DNA of 9,809 nucleotides from Victivallales bacterium. GTDB taxonomy: Bacteria; Verrucomicrobiota; Lentisphaeria; Oligosphaerales; Oligosphaeraceae. The position numbers were made by a program, and so were the translations under genes. Positions 1-6,898 of this stretch are shown here, piece after piece (the first letter of the stretch is position 1; the number at the start of each line of letters is the position of its first letter). The notes below the pieces were generated by a model. That model was not told where the DNA came from, did no database searches, and worked only from the letters and a program-made list of their open reading frames with translations. Location: contig JAFTAC010000242.1 of assembly GCA_017458805.1 (NCBI GenBank), positions 1 through 9,809 on the forward strand. Direction: 5' to 3'.

Positions 1-72
1 AGCCAGCAGGAAATCGACGAGTGGGTCGTTGGACATAATGGCAATGGTGAAACTCCAAGGAAGAAACGCTGA
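1..72 (+). CDS. C-terminal end of an unidentified upstream gene (partial)
   Basis: Frame 1 is open from the window edge to a TGA at 70-72, giving 23 residues. They begin SQQEIDEWVV and end in a basic tail, PRKKR. I do not recognise the family from so short a piece. Support for it being a real gene end is modest: the frame is open, codon choice resembles the neighbouring gene, and the stop lies only 11 bases before the next start on the same strand. That spacing is typical of genes in one operon, so it is probably co-transcribed with the DUF4062 gene. The true start is off the window. Confidence 0.5.
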   Translation, partial: SQQEIDEWVVGHNGNGETPRKKR

Positions 73-78
73 AAGGAG
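72..78 (+). promoter_or_regulatory. Shine-Dalgarno that sets the start of the DUF4062 gene
   Basis: AAAGGAG ends 5 bases before the ATG at 84. An in-frame GTG at 78 shares its first base with this site and so cannot be its start. The ATG at 84 is therefore chosen, and it puts KNRIFISSVQ immediately after Met, as is usual for DUF4062 proteins. Confidence 0.75.
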
Positions 79-83
79 TGGCA

Positions 84-1664
84 ATGAAAAATCGCATCTT
101 CATCAGCAGTGTCCAGCGCGAGTTTTCCGCAGAACGCAAGGCCATTGTGGAACTCATATCCGCGAATCCGCAACTTTCACGGTTTTTCGACACTTTCGCC
201 TTTGAGGTTGATGTGCCAGCAGCAGATAAGCGAACAGATGAGGTCTATCTCTCCGAACTTGCCGTTAGTGACTTATACGTGGGGCTTGTTGGCAATGAGT
301 ATGGCGGTGTCACGCCAGATGGCACTTCTGCCACCGAAGCAGAATATGACGAGGCAACGCGTCTTGGAATCCCGCGCTTCATCTTCGTCAAAGGAAAATC
401 AGACAAGGAACGTGACCCTCGTGAACAAGCTTTTCTCCGCAAGGTCTCGCCTGGACTGATTCGCGTCCGTTTTGACGGAACGGACAAACTGCTTTCCTCT
501 CTCACGGAAAGCCTTGACCGCTTTCTTGCTGAAAACAAAGTTGCATACGCAGAACGCTCATACGAGGAGGAGCCTGTCGGGAAATGGGACGAATTGGATG
601 AGGAAAAGATACGCTGGTTTGTCCGCACAGCCCGCGTGAAGCGAGGTTTCCCGTTTGCGGAGGATGCCCCGACGGAGAAAGTACTGACGCATCTCAAGAT
701 GGTGACCGACGGTGTGCCAAACCGTGCGGCAATGCTTTGCTTTGGACGCAACGCCCATCTTTATGCAACTTCGCCAGGCGTCAAGTGCGTTCTCTGGTAT
801 GGCAAAGAACGAAGAAAGCCTGCTGGCTCATATAAATGGTTTGAGGGAAACCTCTTCGATATTTCCGACAAAGCCATCGAATTCATCAAAGAGAAACTCG
901 ACCTCCGCATCGGGGGGCACACCCTCGGCGCACAGTCGGATGACACCTTCGAAATCGATGAGAGGATTGTCTCGGAGATGATAAACAACGGCATCGCTCA
1001 TCGCGACTACGCTTCTTCCGCCACTGTTCAAGTTGAACTTTTCAAGGACCGCCTGACGGTCTTCAGTCCAGGCCCGATGCATAGAAACATGAAGTATGAA
1101 CTGCTGTCGGAAGAGCATCAGTCATACGCCGTCAACCCACTCATCGCACACGCGCTTTTCTATGTGCAGTACATTGAGGAACTCAGCACAGGCACTGTGG
1201 ACATCTTCAACATTTGCAAGGCCACTGGACTTCAACCTCCCGTCTTTGACATTGATGCACAGCACGTTACAGTGACTGTCTATCGTCCATTGTTTGACGA
1301 ACAAGGCAACCGTGTCCCGATTGCTTCGGGTGAAGTCAAGGCAAAAACTTCAAAAGTCGGTCCAAAAAACACGGAAGTCAAGGTAAAACCAGAGGAAGTC
1401 AAGGTAAAACCAAATTTTGAAGTGATTATGAAAGGTTATCGCAAAGACTTGCGTGAAACTTGCTCAAAAGTTTGGAATACCTTGGCATCTGATAGCAATT
1501 TGACGCAAAGGGAAATAGCCGTCAGATTAAGAATTTCAGAAAGTAGTGTCTTAAGTGCGATGAACGCACTTCAGGAAGTTGGTTTGTTGAAAAGGGAAGG
1601 ATATGGCAAAGGAAGAACCTGGATTGTCAGGACTATGCCATCCAGGGAAAGCAATCAATCCTGA
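84..1664 (+). CDS. DUF4062 / RecG-C-like ATPase / winged-helix protein
   Basis: This is a 526-aa, probably cytoplasmic protein with no signal peptide or membrane segment. Residues about 2-85 match DUF4062: the start KNRIFISSVQREF, a conserved S-LYVGLVGNEYG stretch and TEAEYDEA. DUF4062 is a TIR/nucleoside-hydrolase-like fold often placed at the N-terminus of signalling or NTPase proteins. Residues about 165-405 resemble the ATP-binding region annotated as RecG-like or HATPase_c_4. Signs are EMINNGIAHRDY (298-309), the VELF-DRL-VFSPGP strand and turn, and an NPLIAHALF...GTVDIF...C...GLQPPVF stretch. A Lys/Glu/Val linker with 7-residue repeats (about 417-446) leads to a winged helix (about 457-518; LTQREIAVRLRISESSV, then GLLKREG). 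In RecG-like relatives AlbA_2 usually occupies the N-terminal place taken here by DUF4062. The overall role is unknown. A DNA-binding regulator or defence ATPase is an inference from the winged helix and the location. Confidence 0.82.
   Translation: MKNRIFISSVQREFSAERKAIVELISANPQLSRFFDTFAFEVDVPAADKRTDEVYLSELAVSDLYVGLVGNEYGGVTPDGTSATEAEYDEATRLGIPRFIFVKGKSDKERDPREQAFLRKVSPGLIRVRFDGTDKLLSSLTESLDRFLAENKVAYAERSYEEEPVGKWDELDEEKIRWFVRTARVKRGFPFAEDAPTEKVLTHLKMVTDGVPNRAAMLCFGRNAHLYATSPGVKCVLWYGKERRKPAGSYKWFEGNLFDISDKAIEFIKEKLDLRIGGHTLGAQSDDTFEIDERIVSEMINNGIAHRDYASSATVQVELFKDRLTVFSPGPMHRNMKYELLSEEHQSYAVNPLIAHALFYVQYIEELSTGTVDIFNICKATGLQPPVFDIDAQHVTVTVYRPLFDEQGNRVPIASGEVKAKTSKVGPKNTEVKVKPEEVKVKPNFEVIMKGYRKDLRETCSKVWNTLASDSNLTQREIAVRLRISESSVLSAMNALQEVGLLKREGYGKGRTWIVRTMPSRESNQS
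1373..1412 (+). repeat. In-frame tandem repeat encoding the linker
   Basis: The 19-base unit GGAAGTCAAGGTAAAACCA occurs at 1373-1391 and exactly again at 1394-1412. The period is 21 bases, so each step adds seven codons reading EVKVKPE. A degenerate third copy (GAAGTCAAGGCAAAA) sits at 1332-1346. The repeat lies in the flexible linker between the ATPase-like region and the winged helix. Gain or loss of a unit would keep the frame, so it is a candidate for length variation between strains. Confidence 0.85.
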
Positions 1665-1728
1665 TAGCATACGGGGACACAACACCACAATGGATGATAG
1701 AATAGGGGCAAAACGAAAAGGGACAGTG

Positions 1729-1851
1729 ATGATGGACAGAAGAGAACTTGCCAATAAAATCCGGGCACTGGAAGGCTAATCGAACGATGAGAAGTCTGCC
1801 CTGCTGGGTCTGCTTAACGCCCAGAAGAAAAGTCGCTCGAAAACTCCCTAA
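1729..1851 (+). pseudogene. Decayed 5' end of an adenine-specific DNA methyltransferase gene
   Basis: A Shine-Dalgarno-like AAAAGGGA at about 1716-1723 precedes tandem ATGs at 1729 and 1732. Reading from the second gives MDRRELANKIRALEG, a TAA at 1777-1779, then in the same frame SNDEKSALLGLLNAQKK and a second stop at 1849-1851. From memory of the family, site-specific (type III Mod-like) DNA methyltransferases often start with a short helix of the form KI-LEGL(T/S)-DEKA-LL-LLN-KKKYGLVWE. The match continues straight across the stop, and TTA to TAA would account for it. The similarity ends after the KK and no methyltransferase catalytic motif follows, so this would be a truncated remnant. The frame is also open from an ATG at 1690. 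The identification rests on about 35 residues and was not searched. Confidence 0.5.
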
Positions 1852-2096
1852 AATGCGATGATAACAAAGCAGAGGCGCCAGGCAATACGCTATCTTACAC
1901 ACTGAAACGGCCTTTGTCAAATGTGGAAAGGGGAAAAAGAGTTTTTGGCTCTTCTGATTCGTCAGTATTGTTTTCAGTGATAAAAAAGCAGAAAACATGA
2001 TGAAAAAAGCAGAATTTCAACTATATTACACATACTCACAATTCATCATCAACCTTTAATATCGGATATCATTGTTCTTAAGCAAAACAGCCATTC
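1852..2096. other. Non-coding, AT-rich region upstream of brxA
   Basis: With the remnant before it, this completes a 432-base stretch without an intact gene. Composition falls to strongly AT-rich after about 1970. It should hold the promoter of the BREX operon, since brxA is the first gene after the gap. I see -10-like hexamers (TATATT at 2022-2027, TAATAT at 2057-2062) but no convincing -35 partner at 16-18 bases, so no promoter is called. An open frame ending at the TGA at 1997-1999 has no recognisable similarity or start signal. Confidence 0.5.
1978..2014 (+). repeat. Direct repeat spaced by two helical turns, candidate operator
   Basis: TGATAAAAAAGCAGAA (1978-1993) recurs as TGATGAAAAAAGCAGAA (1998-2014). 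The shared core AAAAAAGCAGAA starts at 1982 and 2003, exactly 21 bases apart, which puts both copies on the same face of the helix. The pair lies 83-119 bases before the brxA start, where a regulator of the operon would be expected to bind. BREX loci are often controlled by WYL/winged-helix BrxR-type repressors, but none is identified here. The winged-helix protein encoded at 84-1664 is one conceivable binder. The function is an inference. Confidence 0.4.
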
Positions 2097-2103
2097 ATGA
2101 ATG
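2092..2103. repeat. 12-bp perfect palindrome across the brxA start codon
   Basis: CATTCATGAATG equals its own reverse complement and contains the brxA ATG at 2097-2099. No Shine-Dalgarno is seen in front of this ATG. The palindrome could be a small operator or hairpin that affects initiation, but a 12-bp AT-rich palindrome can also arise by chance. Confidence 0.35.
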
Positions 2104-2690
2104 ACAAGGAAAGATATAATTTTTCATTCACCACAGGCACATTGATGCCTGTGGAAATGCTTCTTTTGGCTAAAGAGTATTTACGCATCAAAGACTGGGA
2201 TGCCTTGCAAAGAGAATGTAGCAAGGGGGCTCTCCTTACATTTAGGACCCTTGCAAGCTGCCGCGATATCGGGAGGCGTCTCATTTCGCGTCTGAAAGAG
2301 TTCTCCTTAGAAGAACTGGAATACTTTGTGACAGCGGATTCAGAGGAAGAAAAGATACTTTGCTGGGTTGCCGTGTGCAGAAGATACACTTTTATCCGTG
2401 ATTTCATGGCTGAAGTCGTTCGTGAACGCTATTTGAGCGGGATGCAGGAGGTCACTTATTCCGACTATGCCTCCTTCTTTTGCGACAAGGCACAGTATCA
2501 TCCAGAGATGGAAAGCCTGTCCATTCTGACGCAGGGCAAAATCCGCCAGATGGTGTTCAAGATGATGACAGAGGCAGGCATTATCGAGAACAAGACCCGA
2601 ATCGTGCCAACCGTCATGCCTCCGAAACTGCTGGAGCTTCTTCCCCGTGAAGACTATCTCTGCTTTCCCATGTTTGTAAGGGAGGATTGA
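2097..2690 (+). CDS. brxA: BREX protein BrxA (DUF1819)
   Basis: At 197 residues the protein has the usual BrxA size and is followed directly by brxB and brxC. Recognisable features are YNFSFTTGTLMPVEM near the N-terminus, the RTLASCRDIGRRLISRLKEF helix (about 50-70), a CWVAVCRRYTFIRDF segment, and a C-terminal winged-helix-like stretch ending MMTEAGII...IVPTVMPP. BrxA is a small DNA-binding core component of BREX-1. Its exact biochemical step in phage exclusion is not settled. The ATG at 2097 lacks a clear Shine-Dalgarno, so initiation may be leaderless or weak. No better in-frame start lies downstream before the conserved residues. It is the first gene of the operon, and its stop lies 4 bases before brxB. 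Confidence 0.93.
   Translation: MNDKERYNFSFTTGTLMPVEMLLLAKEYLRIKDWDALQRECSKGALLTFRTLASCRDIGRRLISRLKEFSLEELEYFVTADSEEEKILCWVAVCRRYTFIRDFMAEVVRERYLSGMQEVTYSDYASFFCDKAQYHPEMESLSILTQGKIRQMVFKMMTEAGIIENKTRIVPTVMPPKLLELLPREDYLCFPMFVRED
2677..2684 (+). promoter_or_regulatory. Shine-Dalgarno of brxB inside the brxA end
   Basis: TAAGGGAGG-like sequence within the last codons of brxA, about 10 bases before the brxB ATG at 2695. It supports this start and suggests coupled translation of the two genes. Confidence 0.65.
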
Positions 2691-2694
2691 AACA

Positions 2695-3288
2695 ATGCCA
2701 ACCATCCCCGAGATATTCCAACGAGTTCTTTCGATTCTCCAGAACCAGTTTTTTCTGGATTGTTCGCTAGCAAAACCTGAAGTCCCGTTCTATATCTACC
2801 CATACAATGCCTCAAAACAGGCGGAGATGGACGATATGGTCAAAAATCTGGTCTCCAATCTTGCCTCCAAAGGTGTCCCCGTTCTTGAGATAAATCTCTT
2901 CAATCTCCTGCTCGACTGCATGAAGAAGAATGATGACCTGGAGTGGGAATTGGAACATGAACAGGAGCGCAGCAGGGAGGAGATGCTCGCCGAACTCCAG
3001 GGCATATTGGACGTGGAGACGGAAATCGTCCCCGCCATCCGCAAACTCCGCGAGGCGACTCCGCACAAACTTCTTTTTCTCACAGGCATCGGCGCCTGCT
3101 ATCCAGTTCTTCGTGCCCATGTGCTTCTGAACAATCTTTTTTCAGTCGTCAACGACGTGCCGCTGGTTATGTTTTTCCCAGGGGAATACTGTCAGGTCCC
3201 TGGTTCGGGAGCCACGCTTGAACTGTTTGGCCGTTTCCGCGGGGATGGCTACTACCGCGCCTTCAACCTCCTTGAAACACGGGTTTAA
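2695..3288 (+). CDS. brxB: BREX protein BrxB (DUF1788)
   Basis: This 197-residue protein matches the DUF1788 family along its whole length. Signs are EVPFYIYPYNASKQ (about 29-42), VPVLEINLFNLLLD (about 61-74), a central acidic helix rich in Glu, LLFLTGIGACYPVLRAHVLL (about 125-144), VMFFPGEY, LELFGRF and the closing YYRAFNL. BrxB is required for BREX-1 defence and is thought to be a structural or bridging member of the complex with BrxC and PglZ. No catalytic activity is established for it. It starts 4 bases after the brxA stop, and 15 bases separate it from brxC, so the three genes form a tight operon. I see no truncation or unusual residues. Confidence 0.95.
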   Translation: MPTIPEIFQRVLSILQNQFFLDCSLAKPEVPFYIYPYNASKQAEMDDMVKNLVSNLASKGVPVLEINLFNLLLDCMKKNDDLEWELEHEQERSREEMLAELQGILDVETEIVPAIRKLREATPHKLLFLTGIGACYPVLRAHVLLNNLFSVVNDVPLVMFFPGEYCQVPGSGATLELFGRFRGDGYYRAFNLLETRV

Positions 3289-3303
3289 TCCAGGATATCC
3301 ACC

Positions 3304-6300
3304 ATGTCCATTGAAATCTTCAGAAAAGCGATTGACCGCCATATCGACGGAGTCATCAAGGCCGACGATGATTCCAGTCTCTGGCTGGAACTAGATGAAT
3401 ATGTGCTGACTGGCGAGGCGCAGTCACGGCTGGAGGATTTTCTGGAGGCATACAACAGCCACTCCGCCAACGGCGCATGGATTTCAGGCTTCTTCGGCTC
3501 CGGTAAGTCCCATCTGCTGAAGATGCTTGCCATCGTCCTGGAAAACCGTGAAATCAACGGCCAGCGCGCCTCCGACATCTTCCTGCGCGACAAATGCATG
3601 GACATACCGACGCTGAAGGGCCTGCTCTCCAAGGCAGTCTCCATTCCGTCCAAGAGCATCCTGTTCAACATCGACCAGAAGGCGGACATCATCTCCAAGA
3701 CGCAGGACGACGCAGTGCTCTCCGTCTTTCTGAAGGTCTTCAACGAATTCTGTGGCTACTACTCCAAGCAGCCGCACATCGCCCAGATGGAGCGTGAACT
3801 GGACGAAGAGGGGCTTCTAGAGAGATTCAGGTACTCTTTTCAGGAAATCACAGGAAAGGAGTGGGAGTTCGGGCGTGCCCGAAGTATGCGATATAGTACT
3901 GCCATCGACCAGGCCTACAGTCATGCCACTGGCACTGACAAGAGGGGCATTATAGATTACTACAGCAGAAATTTCAAGCTGTCTATTGATGATTTCGCCA
4001 ATTTGGTCAAAGAATACATCATCCGCCAGGACAAGATACTTCCAGGCTTCCAATTGAATTTCTTTGTGGATGAGATCGGCCAATATGTCGCCAATAGTGT
4101 CAAGCTCATGACAAACCTCCAGACATTATCTGAATCCCTGAACACAGTTTGCAAGATGCGTTCTTGGTTGATTGTCACTTCTCAATCGAATGTCTCGGAT
4201 GTAGTCGGGGAGATGACGCGGCAGTCAGGTAACGATTTTTCAAGAATTAAGGCTCGCTTCTCCAAACCTCTTACACTTACTGGCGCAAATGCGGACGAGG
4301 TCATCCGTCGCCGTCTGCTGGAGAAGAAGCCAGATTGCATGGGGGAACTCTCCGAGTTGTACAGAAAATACGAGAACGACTTCAAAACCATGTTCGACTT
4401 TGCAGATGGTTCGAAACGCTACAGAAGCTATGCCGACGAGGAGGCCTTCATCAGTTGCTATCCGTTCGTTCCGTACCAATTCGACCTTTTCCAGACGACC
4501 ATGCTGAACCTCTCCGCCAAGGAGGCCTTCACGGGAAAATATACGGCTATAGCCGAGCGTTCCATGCTGGCGGTGTGCCAGGACGCAGCCAAGAAACTCT
4601 GCTTGAATGCAGAGAAGAAGGTCGGCTCCGTGGTTCCGTTCGACTACTGGTATGAGGGCATCCGTCTGGCGTTGAAGCCTACGCAGATTAACCAGATCAT
4701 CGTCGCCGAGCACCAGCTCTCCGACCCGCTGGAGATTCGTCTGCTGAAGGCACTGTTCCTTGTGAAATATGTCCGCGAGTTCAAGGCCACGGTGCGCAAC
4801 CTCAGCATCCTGATGATAGACGAGCTGGGTGTCAATGTCGCGGAACTCCGCAAGCGGACGGAGGAGGCTCTGGCGCATCTGGAGCGTGAATCCTATCTCC
4901 AGCGCGTCGGCGACAACTACGAATACCTGACCGATGAGGAAAAGGACATCGACAAGGAAATCAAGGCGACCGATGTCTCGTCTGAGGAAATCGACAAGTT
5001 CTACAAGGAAATACTCTTTGACACCATCATCCGCGCCACACGCCTCACCTGCACAAACGGTGCAAGCTATGCCTACATCCAGCGAATCGACGGGCGGGAC
5101 ATTGGCCGTGCCAACAGCGACCTCGCAATTCATTTCATAACTCCGCAGAATCCAAACTGCGACAACTTGCAGGCGTTGAAGATGCAGTGCCTTGGGCGGG
5201 ACGAGGCGATGTTTGTCCTCCCGATTGATCCGATGCTCATCGCGGATGTTGCGACCTTCAAGAAGACCGAGCGCTACCTGCGGCAGAATCCAGCGGCAGC
5301 CCAGCCAGACGGTCAGCGGAAGCGGCTGCTGGAGGCACGTGGCGACTCCAACCGCACCATCCGCACTCGCATTGAGGAACGCCTGAAATCCCTCATTTCC
5401 GCAGCACCAGTCTTCATCTGCGGCGAGGATGCCAAAACGACCACAACCGAACCCAGAAGCAAAATTGGTTCCTGCTTCAACGAATTGGCAACGCGTGTCT
5501 ATTCCAGCTACGCCATGATTTCGGGGATGGGAAATGTCACGGAGGCCGATGTCCACAGGTTCCTCAAGAAAGATGCACAACTGCCTGGAATGCCAGAAAC
5601 CCTTTCGGAAGCGGAACAGGACATCCTCGCCTTCTTACGCACCAATGAGCAGCGAGGCCTCCGCAGTACGATGAAGACGCTGACCGAACGCTTCGAGGGT
5701 AAGCCCTACGGCTGGCCGCTGGGTGTCATCGATTGCCTGGTTGCGCGGCTGTGGGCCAATGGGCATCTGGAGGCGTCGCTCAATGGCGAGGTGCTCCAGG
5801 AGGCTTCTTTGAAAAACAGCCTGCTCAACACGCACCAGCACTCGGACCTCGTCCTGTCGTTGGTGCAACAGTTCACACCAGCGCAGATTCGGCGCGTCAA
5901 GGACTTCATGCAGAAGTTCTTCGCCGTGCCCGTTCCCTCGCAGGACGCGAAGGCCGTCGGCGAGGAGCTTTTGGAACAGTTCAAACAGCTTTCATCCAAT
6001 CTCGTAAACCTTGTGGCCCAGCATGACAGCTACTCGTTTATCAAAGAACTTGGCGAGTACGTGGAAACAGTCTCTAAAATCGGAGGGCATCCCTGGACCT
6101 GGTTCTTCGGCGAGGATTTCGCAAAACAGATGGAGGATTTGCTGGATGCCAAGGAAGATCTGATTGACCCAATCTGCGGGGCGTTCCACAACGGCCAGGC
6201 GGAAATATACGCTGTAGCCAAACAGTTCTACATGGAGCAGAAGGTCAATTTCCCGTTCATCAAAGGCAATCCAGCCACGTATGACGCAACTGGGACGGAG

Positions 6301-6837
6301 GAGGAGAAACTTCGCCAGCTCCTTGAATCCCCTGTGGTCTATAAGAATGCGGGCTTCAAGCAAATAAAGGCACTGCGGGAGAGTCTGGAAAAGCAGGTAG
6401 CCGATGCAACCGCAAAGCTTCACGCTACGGTGGAGACGAAAGCCAATGAGCAGTTGAAGCAGCTTCGCGCCTCAGAGGCCTATCGCAACGCAACCACCGA
6501 GGCAAAGCAGGCCGTTGATAATACAGTAACGGCTTTCCTGACCAATGCCAAACAGGAGCGTCTATTGCCGACTTTGAGCTGGAATCTCCAGAACTTTCTT
6601 TCTTCGCAAGTTCCCCGTTTCTATGAGATGCTGACACCACCGCCACCATCAGGCAACGACGGAAATGGCGATGGTGCCAAACCAAAGACAGCCAAGGTCG
6701 TCCCGCTTCATTCTGTGAAGCCAGAGATAGCCAAGTCAATGCTGGAGACACCCGATGACATTGATGCTTACATCGCTTCTCTGCGCAAGCGTCTGCTGGA
6801 CGAAATCGAAGCAGGTAATAAGGTGTTCCTGGGGTAG
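3304..6837 (+). CDS. brxC: BREX protein BrxC, large P-loop ATPase (PglY family)
   Basis: The protein has 1177 residues, close to the roughly 1200 usual for BrxC/PglY. A Walker A motif GFFGSGKS lies at 62-69, followed by HLLKML. A Walker B strand NFFVDE ends at Asp256-Glu257. The conserved FVPYQFDLFQ and SAKEAFTGKYTAIAERSML stretches follow near 395-430. The C-terminal third is helical and rich in Gln/Glu/Lys, and a Pro/Gly/Asp-rich linker (about 1111-1128, TPPPPSGNDGNGDG) precedes a short final domain. BrxC is the ATPase core of BREX, probably remodelling or loading the complex on DNA. A weak AGGA at 3292-3295 stands 8 bases before the ATG. The frame is intact. The segment around 3815-4260 looks lower in GC than its flanks, possibly an allelic recombination patch. 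Confidence 0.95.
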   Translation: MSIEIFRKAIDRHIDGVIKADDDSSLWLELDEYVLTGEAQSRLEDFLEAYNSHSANGAWISGFFGSGKSHLLKMLAIVLENREINGQRASDIFLRDKCMDIPTLKGLLSKAVSIPSKSILFNIDQKADIISKTQDDAVLSVFLKVFNEFCGYYSKQPHIAQMERELDEEGLLERFRYSFQEITGKEWEFGRARSMRYSTAIDQAYSHATGTDKRGIIDYYSRNFKLSIDDFANLVKEYIIRQDKILPGFQLNFFVDEIGQYVANSVKLMTNLQTLSESLNTVCKMRSWLIVTSQSNVSDVVGEMTRQSGNDFSRIKARFSKPLTLTGANADEVIRRRLLEKKPDCMGELSELYRKYENDFKTMFDFADGSKRYRSYADEEAFISCYPFVPYQFDLFQTTMLNLSAKEAFTGKYTAIAERSMLAVCQDAAKKLCLNAEKKVGSVVPFDYWYEGIRLALKPTQINQIIVAEHQLSDPLEIRLLKALFLVKYVREFKATVRNLSILMIDELGVNVAELRKRTEEALAHLERESYLQRVGDNYEYLTDEEKDIDKEIKATDVSSEEIDKFYKEILFDTIIRATRLTCTNGASYAYIQRIDGRDIGRANSDLAIHFITPQNPNCDNLQALKMQCLGRDEAMFVLPIDPMLIADVATFKKTERYLRQNPAAAQPDGQRKRLLEARGDSNRTIRTRIEERLKSLISAAPVFICGEDAKTTTTEPRSKIGSCFNELATRVYSSYAMISGMGNVTEADVHRFLKKDAQLPGMPETLSEAEQDILAFLRTNEQRGLRSTMKTLTERFEGKPYGWPLGVIDCLVARLWANGHLEASLNGEVLQEASLKNSLLNTHQHSDLVLSLVQQFTPAQIRRVKDFMQKFFAVPVPSQDAKAVGEELLEQFKQLSSNLVNLVAQHDSYSFIKELGEYVETVSKIGGHPWTWFFGEDFAKQMEDLLDAKEDLIDPICGAFHNGQAEIYAVAKQFYMEQKVNFPFIKGNPATYDATGTEEEKLRQLLESPVVYKNAGFKQIKALRESLEKQVADATAKLHATVETKANEQLKQLRASEAYRNATTEAKQAVDNTVTAFLTNAKQERLLPTLSWNLQNFLSSQVPRFYEMLTPPPPSGNDGNGDGAKPKTAKVVPLHSVKPEIAKSMLETPDDIDAYIASLRKRLLDEIEAGNKVFLG

Positions 6838-6898
6838 CAAAGTCGTCCAGCCTTGAATTTAAAACAACGCAGAAATCTTAATAAGCCAAAAGACCATA
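6838..6898. other. AT-rich 61-bp gap between brxC and pglX
   Basis: This is the only gap of any size inside the operon. It contains TTGAAT (6853-6858) and TTAATA (6878-6883) separated by 19 bases, a poor match to a sigma-70 promoter. It has no Shine-Dalgarno before the pglX ATG and no terminator hairpin. An internal promoter for pglX is possible but not supported strongly enough to call. Confidence 0.3.

Noticed and set aside
1937..1965. Possible terminator: AAGAG/CTCTT stem, then CTGA-TTCG-TCAG hairpin
   Set aside because: The stems are only 5 and 4 base pairs, weakly paired, and no clean U-tract follows the stems. This is not enough to call a terminator.
1633..1998. 121-codon open frame on the - strand across the gap before brxA
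   Set aside because: No recognisable protein features. It overlaps the DUF4062 gene end and the methyltransferase remnant, and its start falls in the AT-rich direct-repeat region with no convincing ribosome-binding site.
4240..5580. Long open frame on the - strand (446 codons) opposite brxC
   Set aside because: It lies antisense within brxC, which has clear Walker motifs and family similarity. The antisense product is recognisable as nothing and reflects the GC-rich codon pattern of brxC.
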